Part shown: piece by piece, positions 25,705 through 34,374 of the stretch | Numbering within the stretch: the stretch's first letter is position 1 | Layout of the letters: every line of letters starts with the position of its first letter | Source of the DNA: Ralstonia soli | Lineage (GTDB): Bacteria; Pseudomonadota; Gammaproteobacteria; Burkholderiales; Burkholderiaceae | DNA: 64,000 bases | Direction of reading: 5' to 3' | Assembly: GCF_023955655.1 (NCBI RefSeq) | Contig: NZ_JAMXHT010000006.1 | Coordinates: 1 to 64,000, forward strand | The notes under the pieces: model-generated | Told to the model about the DNA's origin: nothing | The model's input: only the letters and a program-made list of their open reading frames with translations | The model's database searches: none | Program-made: the position numbers and the translations under genes

Positions 25705-26742
25705 TCACGACCGCGCCAGGATCTCGTCCGCTTCGCTCAACTCGTCGGGAACAATGAGAACTCCATGATCAATCACGAGGACCTCATCGACATACACGCT
25801 GTGCTCAATGCATACGGCGTCCGGGTGATTTTCTCCCCCTCCCTCCTCCCACCATGGGGTGCCAAACCCGATCGCATCGCTACCGCGCACGCGAATGTCT
25901 TCGTTGAACGATTTCCCTGTGAAGCGCGCCCTCGGATGAAACCCGTGGGAAAAGTGGATGATTGAACCAAGCCCACCAGCGCTCGCCCTTCGCAGCGCCG
26001 CTTCGAAGACTTTTCGGTGACTACCTCCACCAGCAACGCTACGGATAGGGCCATCCACATCAATGGTAAGCGGCTCATCTAAGCGCGCATACCACTCATG
26101 GAAGACAGCATTCACCACCACCTTACCCTTTACAGATGCGGGGTCTGGAATCATGACCGTTGAGCCAGGAGGCGACGTGGTGCCTGGCACGGACTGGCGT
26201 CGCAACTTTCCCGCCTTGGGCTTTCCAAGAACAAAAGTCACATCAGTCCCTTGATCATTCACTACCCGGCAGCGCTTTCCTTCCGCCGCGGCAATGAAGC
26301 TGTCCAATCGCGTCTGGACTGAGAACAGCCGATCAAAATCGAGATCTCCGAACAATCGAATGAGCCCGTCCGCCCCAAGGTCGAGGATGTTCACGGACCT
26401 CATGCGCCCCTGAGACAATGCCTCTGCGTGAGCCGCGGACCCACTGATGTATGGGAAGGTGAAATCAACCCACACGTCACAACTCTTTAGTCCTGCGGAT
26501 ACCGCTTCCGTAAGGTGCGGATCCGCCAGCTTCCCCTGATATGGCAACTGAGGAATTGTCAGAATGCACACCTTTGCACCATGAACGCGTGCTGCCTGCG
26601 CGACGGCGAGGACGGCAGTCATGTCGGTGCATAGGTCAGCGGTAAGCAGCACCTCCTCGTTTGGAGATAGGCGCAAATAGTCACTGAGCAGAAAATCTGC
26701 GGCTTGGGCAAGCGACGTTGAATCAAATTCTCTCTTCATCAT
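25705..26742 (-). CDS. M29-fold metalloenzyme resembling 2,5-dihydroxypyridine dioxygenase (NicX)
   Basis: This 345-residue protein has the fold pattern shared by M29 aminopeptidases and NicX ring-cleaving dioxygenases. An N-terminal Rossmann-like domain covers about residues 1-170. In the C-terminal part are H266 (HFSHGFHP) and an H-x-D pair at H306/D308 (ENHPDA), which fit the His, His, Asp iron ligands known for NicX. The Gly-Glu metal motif of true M29 peptidases reads Gly-Ser here (S194), which argues against a peptidase. It lies between a salicylate-hydroxylase-like monooxygenase and a flavin oxidoreductase, which suits ring opening of a hydroxylated pyridine or related ring. A peptidase assignment cannot be excluded. 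Confidence 0.65.
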   Translation of the reverse strand: MMKREFDSTSLAQAADFLLSDYLRLSPNEEVLLTADLCTDMTAVLAVAQAARVHGAKVCILTIPQLPYQGKLADPHLTEAVSAGLKSCDVWVDFTFPYISGSAAHAEALSQGRMRSVNILDLGADGLIRLFGDLDFDRLFSVQTRLDSFIAAAEGKRCRVVNDQGTDVTFVLGKPKAGKLRRQSVPGTTSPPGSTVMIPDPASVKGKVVVNAVFHEWYARLDEPLTIDVDGPIRSVAGGGSHRKVFEAALRRASAGGLGSIIHFSHGFHPRARFTGKSFNEDIRVRGSDAIGFGTPWWEEGGGENHPDAVCIEHSVYVDEVLVIDHGVLIVPDELSEADEILARS

Positions 26743-26788
26743 TTTGGACTTGGGTGGTTCTTCATATCAGATGGATATGCGGCCGCCG

Positions 26789-27979
26789 TCAGACATGGAC
26801 TGCATTCGCGTCGTACTCGTAAATCCAGTCATACCAGTCGCCAACTTTGCTCGGAGCCCAGTGCTGCGAGATGTAGTCGACTGCCGTATTAGGGTTCGCA
26901 AGCGCCTCGTTGTGCCGACGCTTGGATTGGGCCCAAGATTGATCAACGACCTTCTTCGTGCGTGGCTGGCGAAGGCTTTCGTACCAACCCAACGCGAGCT
27001 CCCAATCGGGAGCATATTTCTCGACGCATCTGGCGAAGACAACCGCATCTTCGATGGCCATGTTTGCACCCTGGCCCAACGATGGCGGCATCGCGTGACA
27101 AGAATCGCCCAAGAGCGTAATCCGCCCCTTCGACCATGACTTCTCTGTCTCGTAGAGGTATGACCCCCATTTGTATGGGGTTTCGATATGAGAGATGATG
27201 CTACGAATGTTCGGGTGCCAGCCCTCGAAATCCGCCAGGCACTCCTCGATGGAGCCACTCTCCGTCCACGAGTTGGTATGCCAGTTCGGCTTCTTGACGG
27301 TCCCCACAAAGTTGAATAGCTCGCCCTTGTGAACGGGGTACATCGTCACATTGCCTTGTGGCGAGATCCAACTGCTGGCGACGCCACGCTCTCGCTCCGG
27401 CACCTTCTCAATCGGAATCATTCCGCGCCAGAAGATGTTTCCAACGTACTGGGGCTTTGGAGTTCCATGGAGTTGTTCGCGAACCGCTGAGTGGATGCCA
27501 TCTGCACCGACCAGCATCTGACCCGTTGCCGTCATGCCGTTCTCGAACTTGGCCACCACCCCACTGGACGAGTTGAACACGTCAACGCACCGATACCCTG
27601 TCCGCACGGCGTCCGCTTTCCTTTCCTTCACGGCGTCGAGCAGCATGGTGTGCAGGTCGCCGCGATGCATCGTTAGATATGGGGCACCGTAACGCAGCTC
27701 TGATGTGCTGCCCTGGTTCTGCAGCGGCCACGCCTGTCCAGTGTTCCAGAGGCGCAACTCACGGTCGCGAGATAGAACACCTAGTTCGCGAATCTGAGAC
27801 TCCAAGCCGAGTGAGAAGAGAAGCCGCGTACCGTTCGGGCTGAGCGTGAGACCAGCCCCAATCTCCTGCAGATCGGGAACGCGCTCATACACCTCAACGT
27901 CGTGACCGCGGTGGAGAAGGGCCAGTGCCGTGGCAAGTCCTCCAATGCCACCTCCAATCACCAAGGTTTTGCTGTCCAT
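26789..27979 (-). CDS. FAD-dependent monooxygenase, salicylate/6-hydroxynicotinate hydroxylase-like
   Basis: A 396-residue class A flavoprotein hydroxylase. FAD motifs are VIGGGIGGLATALALLHRG, MLVGADGIHSAVREQL and ITLLGDSCHAMPPSLGQGAN; the C-terminus ends DWIYEYDANAV, as in salicylate hydroxylases and NicC. Where NicC has a substrate histidine after beta-2 (AGIHIGPN), this protein has threonine (AGLTLSPN), so the substrate probably differs. It is the first gene of a three-gene operon and is divergent from the acyl-CoA synthetase gene. Oxidative decarboxylation or ring hydroxylation of an aromatic carboxylate is expected. Confidence 0.83.
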   Translation of the reverse strand: MDSKTLVIGGGIGGLATALALLHRGHDVEVYERVPDLQEIGAGLTLSPNGTRLLFSLGLESQIRELGVLSRDRELRLWNTGQAWPLQNQGSTSELRYGAPYLTMHRGDLHTMLLDAVKERKADAVRTGYRCVDVFNSSSGVVAKFENGMTATGQMLVGADGIHSAVREQLHGTPKPQYVGNIFWRGMIPIEKVPERERGVASSWISPQGNVTMYPVHKGELFNFVGTVKKPNWHTNSWTESGSIEECLADFEGWHPNIRSIISHIETPYKWGSYLYETEKSWSKGRITLLGDSCHAMPPSLGQGANMAIEDAVVFARCVEKYAPDWELALGWYESLRQPRTKKVVDQSWAQSKRRHNEALANPNTAVDYISQHWAPSKVGDWYDWIYEYDANAVHV

Positions 27980-28110
27980 ACACTCATCCTTTTTTGTTCG
28001 GTGCTCGAATAGCGTCCGACGACTGGAATGAGTCTAGCGATGCCGCAAGTGGAGGAGAACGTACGCTACCTCGCTAGCAGCTATACAAAAATTGCGAGGT
28101 CCATCCACGA

Positions 28111-28188
28111 CAGCTATAGCTGGTATCGAATAGAGCCTGTAGTCAGCAGATTCAGAATCCATAGAATCCGTAACACCACTCGGATTAA
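28111..28188. promoter_or_regulatory. Palindromes in the divergent module C promoter region
   Basis: The 283-base gap between the divergent monooxygenase and acyl-CoA synthetase genes holds a perfect 12-base palindrome, cagctatagctg, at 28111-28122. It also holds an inverted repeat aatccg/cggatt at 28167-28188 with a 10-base spacer. A related half, gcagctata, occurs at about 28077. These are candidate regulator sites. The likely protein is the LysR encoded at 32206-33171, but it is distant and no direct link is visible. Confidence 0.4.
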
Positions 28189-28262
28189 TGCTTATACCTC
28201 CGGACTGGCATCTGAGCTCCGCAGCCGCGGCACACACCCCGCCCCCACTCACAGGACATCAC

Positions 28263-29900
28263 ATGGCGTTGTCAAACTCCCTCTTTCTCGACTATGACAT
28301 CCGAAAATTGACGATCGGAGAGATTCTTGAGAAGCGCGCAGCAGAAATCGGTGACAAGGTCTATCTGACCTACCTGGAAACCGGGCGCCAGTACACGTAT
28401 GCGGAAATCAACAGCATCACGAACCGCTGGGCCAATAGCCTGATTTCCATGGGTATTGGGCGCGGCACTCATGTGGCCGTCATGATGGATAACTGCGCAG
28501 AGCAGCTTCTTCTGTACTTTGCCCTTGGGAAAATTGGTGCGGTGACAGTCCCGATCAATACCGCATCTCGTGGGGACCTGCTTAAGTATTACTTGGAACT
28601 GGCGGATGTCGAGGCTGTATTTGTCGACCTGACATTGCTCGATCGCATCACCGAAGTGCGCGCCGAACTTCCGAAGCTGACGAGGGTGATTGGGACCCCT
28701 ACCACGGCTGCCGACGCCGAAGCAGAGAAACCGGACGGGTCATACATCCGATTCTGTGCTCTCGATGATGGCGCTGATGCTCCACCGACGGAGCGCGCTG
28801 TTTACTCCGACCCTGCGTTCATTGCCTTTACATCCGGAACGACCGGTCCATCCAAGGCCGTGATCTTCGGCCAAGCGGCAATGCTTCTGACAGGGCTCAA
28901 CTATGCGCGAAGCTACGGCTACGCCAATACTGACGTCTACTACATCTGCCTCCCCTTGTTTCACGCTAGCGCCCTGCGAGGAGCAGCATATCTGTCTCTG
29001 ATGTCGGAGGGCTCAATCGCTCTTACACGACGATTTTCGGTATCTCGCTTCTGGAGCGACGTCAGGAAAGCGGGGGCAACCACGTTTAATCTGCTTGGCT
29101 CCATGGCGAACTTCATCTGGAGTACACCGCCGTCTCCGGAGGACAAAAACCACAACGTTCGATTCTGCCGCGTCGCCCCTGTGCCGAAATTCGCTCGGGA
29201 GTTTGAGGAGCGCTTCAACGTGCGCTTCGTGTCGACCTATGGCTTGACGGACGTCGGTGCACCAGTTTCTTACACACTCAATGACCCACGAGAGAAGCTC
29301 GGCTCGTGCGGACGTGCACGTGACGGCTGGGAAATCATGATTGTCGACAGCGAGGATTTCGAAGTCCCACGGGGTGAAGTGGGAGAAATTGTGATTCGCT
29401 GCAATGTACCCTGGCACACGTCGTCGGGGTACTACAAGATGCCTCTGCAGACGCTGGCAATGATCCGGAACGGCTGGTATCACACGGGCGATCTGGGTTA
29501 CATGGACGAGGACGGCTATTTGTATTTCAAGGACCGCGCCAAGGATTCCATTCGTCGCCGAGGAGAAAACATTTCTGCCTGGGAAGTCGAGCAGACCATC
29601 CAAAATCATCCCGCAGTGCAGGAGGTAGCCGCCTACGCTGTGAAGTCGGAGCTGAGCGAAGACGAAGTGGCCGTCAGCATTGTTTTGCGCACCGACCAAC
29701 AACTCAGCGAAGTCGCTCTCATCGAATACTGCGCGTCGAAGATGGCCTACTTCATGGTTCCTCGCTTCGTGCAGTACGTCAACGAACTTCCCGTCAATGC
29801 GAGCCAGAAGGTTCTCAAGGTCAAGCTGCGTGAAGCAGCACAGGAAAATCCGGAGCTACTTTGGGACCGGGAGAAGGCAGGCATCGAAGTACGCAGATAA
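28263..29900 (+). CDS. AMP-dependent acyl-CoA synthetase (CaiC-like)
   Basis: A 545-residue ANL-superfamily ligase. Motifs in order are IAFTSGTTGPSKAVIFGQ (ATP loop), YGLTDVGAP (A5), WYHTGDLGYMDEDGYLYF (A7), RAKDSIRRRGENISAWEVE (A8) and ASQKVLKVKLRE with the A10 lysine. The ATG at 28263 gives MALSNSLFLDYD; a longer in-frame start at 28188 lies in the promoter region. Closest in style are crotonobetaine/carnitine-CoA ligases. It is divergent from the monooxygenase operon and ended by a strong terminator, so it may be transcribed alone. It would activate the module C acid or a ring-opened product. Confidence 0.88.
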   Translation: MALSNSLFLDYDIRKLTIGEILEKRAAEIGDKVYLTYLETGRQYTYAEINSITNRWANSLISMGIGRGTHVAVMMDNCAEQLLLYFALGKIGAVTVPINTASRGDLLKYYLELADVEAVFVDLTLLDRITEVRAELPKLTRVIGTPTTAADAEAEKPDGSYIRFCALDDGADAPPTERAVYSDPAFIAFTSGTTGPSKAVIFGQAAMLLTGLNYARSYGYANTDVYYICLPLFHASALRGAAYLSLMSEGSIALTRRFSVSRFWSDVRKAGATTFNLLGSMANFIWSTPPSPEDKNHNVRFCRVAPVPKFAREFEERFNVRFVSTYGLTDVGAPVSYTLNDPREKLGSCGRARDGWEIMIVDSEDFEVPRGEVGEIVIRCNVPWHTSSGYYKMPLQTLAMIRNGWYHTGDLGYMDEDGYLYFKDRAKDSIRRRGENISAWEVEQTIQNHPAVQEVAAYAVKSELSEDEVAVSIVLRTDQQLSEVALIEYCASKMAYFMVPRFVQYVNELPVNASQKVLKVKLREAAQENPELLWDREKAGIEVRR

Positions 29901-29931
29901 CTTCTCTGCCCCGTCGATACGAGGTGGTTAT

Positions 29932-29958
29932 ACGGCCCAGATTGGGCCGTTTTTTTTT
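29932..29958 (+). terminator. Rho-independent terminator after the acyl-CoA synthetase
   Basis: The hairpin acggcccag-att-gggccgt is followed by a run of about nine T residues, 32 bases after the stop codon. This is a textbook intrinsic terminator. The remaining bases to 30149 hold no gene that I can support. Confidence 0.85.
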
Positions 29959-30149
29959 GGGGGGAGACTATCGTCTTCAATCTGCTCTAAAAACGTCCTC
30001 CAGAAAGTCGGAGATTGATGTGCCAGAGCAGCTTCGCATATCAGCAATCCAGTTCCATGCCTATCTCACCATTGAGCCCTCTGGCAATCTAGTTTCCACA
30101 GCCACAGCACCCTGCGCCGGCAGTTGCGCGGGAAACAGCGCAAACCAAG

Positions 30150-30986
30150 ATGACCATTTCCTACTCGACAGAACCAGAGCCAACCCGCGCTCGGGCAGAG
30201 CTTTTGCTGCCGGGCATCCGCCGCATCGTGGCGAACAATCCTGGTCCGCTCACATACCACGGCACGAACACGTATCTATTGGACCACGCAGAAGGCACGG
30301 TAGTGATCGACCCTGGGCCGGCAGAAGATTCAGCGCATATCGATGCCATTCTTGCGGCAACCCCGGCTCAGATCACGAAGATTCTGCTGACTCATGCACA
30401 TCGGGACCACATCGGGGCGCTGGATGCCTTGGTGGCAAAAACGGGGGCCACAACATATGCCTTCCGATATCCAGTCGAACAGGGATTCCAACCCGATGTG
30501 TCGCTTGCCGATGGCGACATAGTCGCTGGCCTAGACGTGCTCTATACCCCGGGACATTGTTCGGACCATCTATGCTTCGCCCGGCGCGATGGCATCGTCT
30601 TCACTGGAGACCATGTCATGGGCTGGTCTAGCTCGTTCGTGGCCGCACCGGACGGAAGCATGGCCCAGTATCTAAGCAGCTTGGCGCGCCTTTTGGCCAG
30701 AGATGACAACTGCTATTTAGCAGCGCACGGCCCTGCTCTCTACGACCCGAGAGCCTACGTCTCCGAGCTGGTTGAGCTGAGGCGACGAAAAGAAGCAAGC
30801 ATCCTGGACGCGCTTCGCAGCTTCCCCCCTATTTCGATCGAGGATCTTCTGCGGATCTCGTATCCCAAAGCGGTCGATCCCCGTATACGACGAGCCGCGC
30901 AGCGCACCCTTCTCGCCCATCTCATCAAGCTGAAAGACGACGGCACCGCTCAACTGATTGATGACCTCTGGTCGATCAGGAGATAA
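30150..30986 (+). CDS. MBL-fold metallohydrolase (LACTB2/glyoxalase II-like)
   Basis: A 278-residue metallo-beta-lactamase-fold hydrolase with the zinc motif THAHRDHIGALD, a third histidine in TPGHCSDHL, the bridging aspartate in FTGDHVMGW and a last histidine in AAHGPAL. A C-terminal winged-helix-like tail (SIEDLLRISYP onward) matches the LACTB2 subgroup. The ribosome site before the ATG is weak. Relatives cleave thioesters, lactones or phosphodiesters. Between an acyl-CoA synthetase and a porin, a CoA-thioester or lactone hydrolase role is plausible but unproved. Confidence 0.83.
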   Translation: MTISYSTEPEPTRARAELLLPGIRRIVANNPGPLTYHGTNTYLLDHAEGTVVIDPGPAEDSAHIDAILAATPAQITKILLTHAHRDHIGALDALVAKTGATTYAFRYPVEQGFQPDVSLADGDIVAGLDVLYTPGHCSDHLCFARRDGIVFTGDHVMGWSSSFVAAPDGSMAQYLSSLARLLARDDNCYLAAHGPALYDPRAYVSELVELRRRKEASILDALRSFPPISIEDLLRISYPKAVDPRIRRAAQRTLLAHLIKLKDDGTAQLIDDLWSIRR

Positions 30987-31081
30987 GCCAACGGGCCTCG
31001 CGTCGCTCTGACGCAGCTTTCGCAAGACATTGATTTCAACGTAGCACCACAACCACAACGTACTTAAGGGAGCGTCCTGTC

Positions 31082-32131
31082 GTGAAATCACATCGAAAAC
31101 CCCTAGCACTCCTGCTGTTGACGGGGTCGATATCTTGCGCAAGTTCGGCAATGGCCCAGAGCTCGGTCACGCTCTACGGAGTCGCTGGTACCAACATCGC
31201 TTACACCAGCAACAATAGTGGAAAGACTGGCACCGGCAACCTTGTTTCGTTAAACAGCGGAGGGCTTTCATCGCCGAGGTGGGGAATTCGGGGTTCGGAA
31301 GCGCTATCAAGTGACCTCAAGGCGATTTTCCTTCTTGAGAATGGCTTTTCCAATGATACGGGCGCGTTGGGAGACTCTACACGGCTGTTCAACCGCCACG
31401 CGTATGTTGGCCTCTCCACCAGTGCCTATGGAACGGTCATCGCTGGTCGCACATCCTCCACGATGTACGACTTTATTCTGGACTTCGCCCCCCAAGCATA
31501 TTCAACGACCTTCGAGCCGTACAACAGCCTCGCGTCGCAGCGAGTCGACAACGCCGTGAAGTACACCGGCGACTTCGGCCCAGTTCGCGTTGGAGCCTAC
31601 CGGTCGTTTGGTGAACAACCCGGCGGCATGCAAGCGAATAGCGCGTGGGGTGCGGCAATTGAAGCATCGGCTGCAAACCTTTCCGGCACCGTCGCTTTCG
31701 ACACGCTCTTTGGAGCGCCAACCGCCCAGGGATATACGGCCTCAAAGAGGCTTGGGGCCGCCGTTTCGTATGAATTCTCGAAGACATCGATCATGGCCGG
31801 CTATCGCTGGGGACAGGACACCAGCGCAACGCGTGCAGTGACGTTCCGAGACAACCTCTGGTGGTTCGGCGTCAGGCAACAAGTCTATGGCCCGTTGACC
31901 TTGATCGCAGCCTACTACTACGATGACGTACGCGTCCAAAACGGTACCAATCCCCCCAATCCCTGGCAGGCAGCGGTGTCAGCCATTTACTCGCTTTCAA
32001 AGCGGACCGACTTGTACGGGTCGGTGGCCTACGCAAAGAACGCTGGCCTTAACTTCACCAGCGTGGCGAATCTAGACAACCCGAACATTGGCCAAACGGG
32101 CGTGGCGCTTGGTATCCGACATAAGTTCTAG
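31082..32131 (+). CDS. Outer-membrane general porin (module C)
   Basis: A 349-residue burkholderial porin starting at GTG after AGGGAG. The signal peptide ends at SAMA-QSSVTLYG and the last residues are GIRHKF with terminal Phe. It is third in the rightward set of module C, 95 bases after the MBL hydrolase. It converges with the LysR gene across an inverted-repeat hairpin. It likely serves the outer-membrane step for the substrate that the Tct system then imports. Confidence 0.9.
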   Translation: MKSHRKPLALLLLTGSISCASSAMAQSSVTLYGVAGTNIAYTSNNSGKTGTGNLVSLNSGGLSSPRWGIRGSEALSSDLKAIFLLENGFSNDTGALGDSTRLFNRHAYVGLSTSAYGTVIAGRTSSTMYDFILDFAPQAYSTTFEPYNSLASQRVDNAVKYTGDFGPVRVGAYRSFGEQPGGMQANSAWGAAIEASAANLSGTVAFDTLFGAPTAQGYTASKRLGAAVSYEFSKTSIMAGYRWGQDTSATRAVTFRDNLWWFGVRQQVYGPLTLIAAYYYDDVRVQNGTNPPNPWQAAVSAIYSLSKRTDLYGSVAYAKNAGLNFTSVANLDNPNIGQTGVALGIRHKF

Positions 32132-32144
32132 CAGGTAAAGAGCC

Positions 32145-32175
32145 ACCGGTCCGCGATAAGAAGTAGCGGACCGGT
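32145..32175. terminator. Hairpin between convergent porin and LysR genes
   Basis: Perfect 10-base arms accggtccgc and gcggaccggt enclose an 11-base loop, centred in the 74-base gap between the two convergent stop codons. There is no long T run, so its strength is uncertain. Its position suits a two-way transcription stop. Confidence 0.6.
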
Positions 32176-32205
32176 AGCGTCCCCCAATGAGGTTGCGCAT
32201 AGGCA

Positions 32206-33171
32206 CTACTCGGTTTCAATACCACTAAGATCGTCCTGAATGCGGTTGAGGTTGCAGTCAACAGTCCCCCTGAGCACACCGGATTCCACAAACCTCAACG
32301 CCTCTGCATGAATGACCCGAAGGAGCGAGCGCGCTGCAGGGGAAATTGGCTGGTTGAGCGGTGTTGCAGCGACCAAAAGGGCTCGCATATCAGGTGATGC
32401 TATCTTCCTTGCGACCAGCCTGCCCATGCGAATCTCGCGATGCACGGCTCCAAAAGGCAAGATGGTGGCTCCCATGCCGGCACCCGCCAACTGCCGAAGT
32501 GCTGGAATCGAGTCGACTTCCATCACGATATTGAGCTTGATGCCAGCCTGCTCGGTTGCTCGCTCGATTACACGCCGTAGTCCATTCTCCGGACCAGTTA
32601 GAACCAGCGGCATGCCCTCCAGCTCGTGCAGTTCTACATCTCGATCTGCTGGCATCTCGCGATTCTGTATCAGAAATAAGTCTTCTAAGATCAGCGGTGC
32701 CGCGTTCAGATTGCGATTTCGCGCGGCATCGTAGAGTACCGCGACATCAAGAAGCCCCTCCTCTATCCATTCGCCCAACGAGCTACTGAACCCTTCCTTT
32801 ACGCGAAGACCTGCGCCCGGACAGACCTGCCGGAAGTGCATAGCAATGGGTGATACCAGAGTGGCCCCAATCGATGGGGGGACACCGAGAGTTACGCGCC
32901 CTTGCGGTGTTCCGCCGCTTTCCACTAGCTCCCGTTTCACGTCTTCCAATAGGCACAGGATCGTGTTGGCTGTGTTCTGGAGCTGCACGCCGGCATCCGT
33001 CAAGACGACGCCTCGGCCGTGGCGGTAGAACAGCTCATGCTTAAGTTCTTCCTCGAGCTTCCGAATATGGCGGCTCAAGGATGGCTGCGCCATCCCGATG
33101 GTTACCGAAGCCCGAGAGAAGCTTCCTGCCTTGGCTACTTCAACAAAGTAGCGTAGTCCTGTGATGTCCAC
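32206..33171 (-). CDS. LysR-family regulator (CatR/CbbR-like) of module C
   Basis: A 321-residue regulator starting at GTG after GAGAGG. The helix-turn-helix lies at about residues 3-60 (LRYFVEVAKAGSFSRASVTI, then AQPSLSRHIRKLEEELKHEL). The effector domain begins near residue 92 (GRVTLGVPPSIGATLVSPI). It follows the Tct binding-protein gene on the same strand, separated by a strong hairpin, so it may have its own promoter. Its first half resembles the LysR of module D (AGSFxRA, AQPxLSR, SSLxEWxxxxxxDVAVxY), suggesting related effectors. Confidence 0.88.
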   Translation of the reverse strand: MDITGLRYFVEVAKAGSFSRASVTIGMAQPSLSRHIRKLEEELKHELFYRHGRGVVLTDAGVQLQNTANTILCLLEDVKRELVESGGTPQGRVTLGVPPSIGATLVSPIAMHFRQVCPGAGLRVKEGFSSSLGEWIEEGLLDVAVLYDAARNRNLNAAPLILEDLFLIQNREMPADRDVELHELEGMPLVLTGPENGLRRVIERATEQAGIKLNIVMEVDSIPALRQLAGAGMGATILPFGAVHREIRMGRLVARKIASPDMRALLVAATPLNQPISPAARSLLRVIHAEALRFVESGVLRGTVDCNLNRIQDDLSGIETE

Positions 33172-33229
33172 CTTGCCTCTCCTCTATTTCGGAATATGCA
33201 CATCTTAGCCACAGCTGGGCAAAATGAAA

Positions 33230-33272
33230 CGAGCTGCCGATACACCAAAAAATCGGTGCGTGCGGCAGCTCG
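33230..33272 (-). terminator. Terminator hairpin after the Tct binding-protein gene
   Basis: Perfect 10-base arms cgagctgccg and cggcagctcg enclose a 23-base loop containing a six-A run. Read leftward from the binding-protein stop, the hairpin is followed by tttcatttt. It would end the transcript of the leftward hydrolase-Tct operon and insulate the LysR gene beyond. Confidence 0.65.
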
Positions 33273-33302
33273 CGATTGAGGCTTCTCGCGTTACAGCATG
33301 TC

Positions 33303-34328
33303 CTACTTGCTCACCCGGATCGCTTTTGCCCGCGCAATCACGTCCGGACTGAACTGATCGGTTCGCGTGAGCTTCTGCAGCTCCGCCCCGCTCATCGGAT
33401 CAAACCAAGTGTGCGATGTCTTGATCTCGGCAAGTAACGCGGGATCTTTCAGCATTTCATCGAAGGCATCTCGGAGGATCTTGATGCGTTCAGCGGGAAC
33501 ACCCGGGGGCGCGGTGATGTGTTGACCGAGCGTAACCGCCGTGAGGAAAATATTCAGGACCTCACGGTCTTTGGGTGAGCTAACGAATTCGGTTACAGCA
33601 GGAACATCAGGAAGTTGGCTGCTTCGCGTCGGCGTGTACTGGACGAGAAACCTCACTGCTCCGTCCTTCAGCCAGCTCGGTCGGAGCGAATACAGCGAAT
33701 TGATACCGATCGTCGCACCATCCGCCTCGCCACGCTCTGCGGCGAGAATAGTGGACGCCGAGTCCCGGTATCCCGAAACGAATTTGAATTTCGTGCCGAC
33801 CAGGTGATTCATGACGTTGGGAAAGACTTGAACCAACGAGGCCGGTGCCGTCGTTCCCAGCACCGTCTCTGTGCTCTTCGCATCGGCGATCGACTTGATC
33901 TTGCTATCGCTCGACCGGACGAACGTCAGATTAATCCCACTAGCAACGCGGCCGATCATGTTGAACTCAGCCGCCTTGAAGGAAACCCCAGGGCTTCCCA
34001 GCAAGTCCTCTACGATAATGTTTGCCGGCAGCTGCCCCAGCATTGTGCCGTCTTTCCTACCCTTTCGGTAAAGGTAGTTCGCGGCGGCGAGGCCGCCGGC
34101 ACCAGGCATGTTTTGGGCAACCACGTTGGGGTTACCGGGAATGTGCTTCCCTAGGTGACGTGCAACGAGGCGACCAATGTAGTCAAAACCCCCGGGGCCG
34201 GATGCAATAACAATTTCGATGGTTTTCCCTTGGTAGAAGTTGGCATCGGCAGCGATGGCTGGTGCGGCTGCAGCACAAGCAGCAATCAAGCAAGCCCGGC
34301 CAGCAAGGGCGGTGAACAAAATCTTCAT
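33303..34328 (-). CDS. Bug/TctC-family periplasmic binding protein
   Basis: About 341 residues with a Sec signal peptide (MKILFTALAGRACLIAACAA, cleaved near AIAA-DANFYQG). Family motifs are GKTIEIVIASGPGGFDYIGR, NVVAQNMPGAGGLAAANYL and the C-terminal region with DAFDEMLKDPALLAE. The start follows AAGGAGA. Bug proteins bind carboxylates and deliver them to TctAB permeases. The permease gene lies just upstream with 46 bases between, so this is a complete tripartite system. The ligand is probably the aromatic or heteroaromatic carboxylate degraded by module C. Confidence 0.9.
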   Translation of the reverse strand: MKILFTALAGRACLIAACAAAAPAIAADANFYQGKTIEIVIASGPGGFDYIGRLVARHLGKHIPGNPNVVAQNMPGAGGLAAANYLYRKGRKDGTMLGQLPANIIVEDLLGSPGVSFKAAEFNMIGRVASGINLTFVRSSDSKIKSIADAKSTETVLGTTAPASLVQVFPNVMNHLVGTKFKFVSGYRDSASTILAAERGEADGATIGINSLYSLRPSWLKDGAVRFLVQYTPTRSSQLPDVPAVTEFVSSPKDREVLNIFLTAVTLGQHITAPPGVPAERIKILRDAFDEMLKDPALLAEIKTSHTWFDPMSGAELQKLTRTDQFSPDVIARAKAIRVSK

Positions 34329-34374
34329 GGCAGTCTCCTTTCGCAGGTGTAATACCTGTCTATATGTCTGCAAG

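Noticed and set aside
26789-27979. Naming the module C monooxygenase NicC
   Set aside because: The general motifs fit, but the NicC substrate histidine position is Thr and no other nic gene apart from the NicX-like one is clear.
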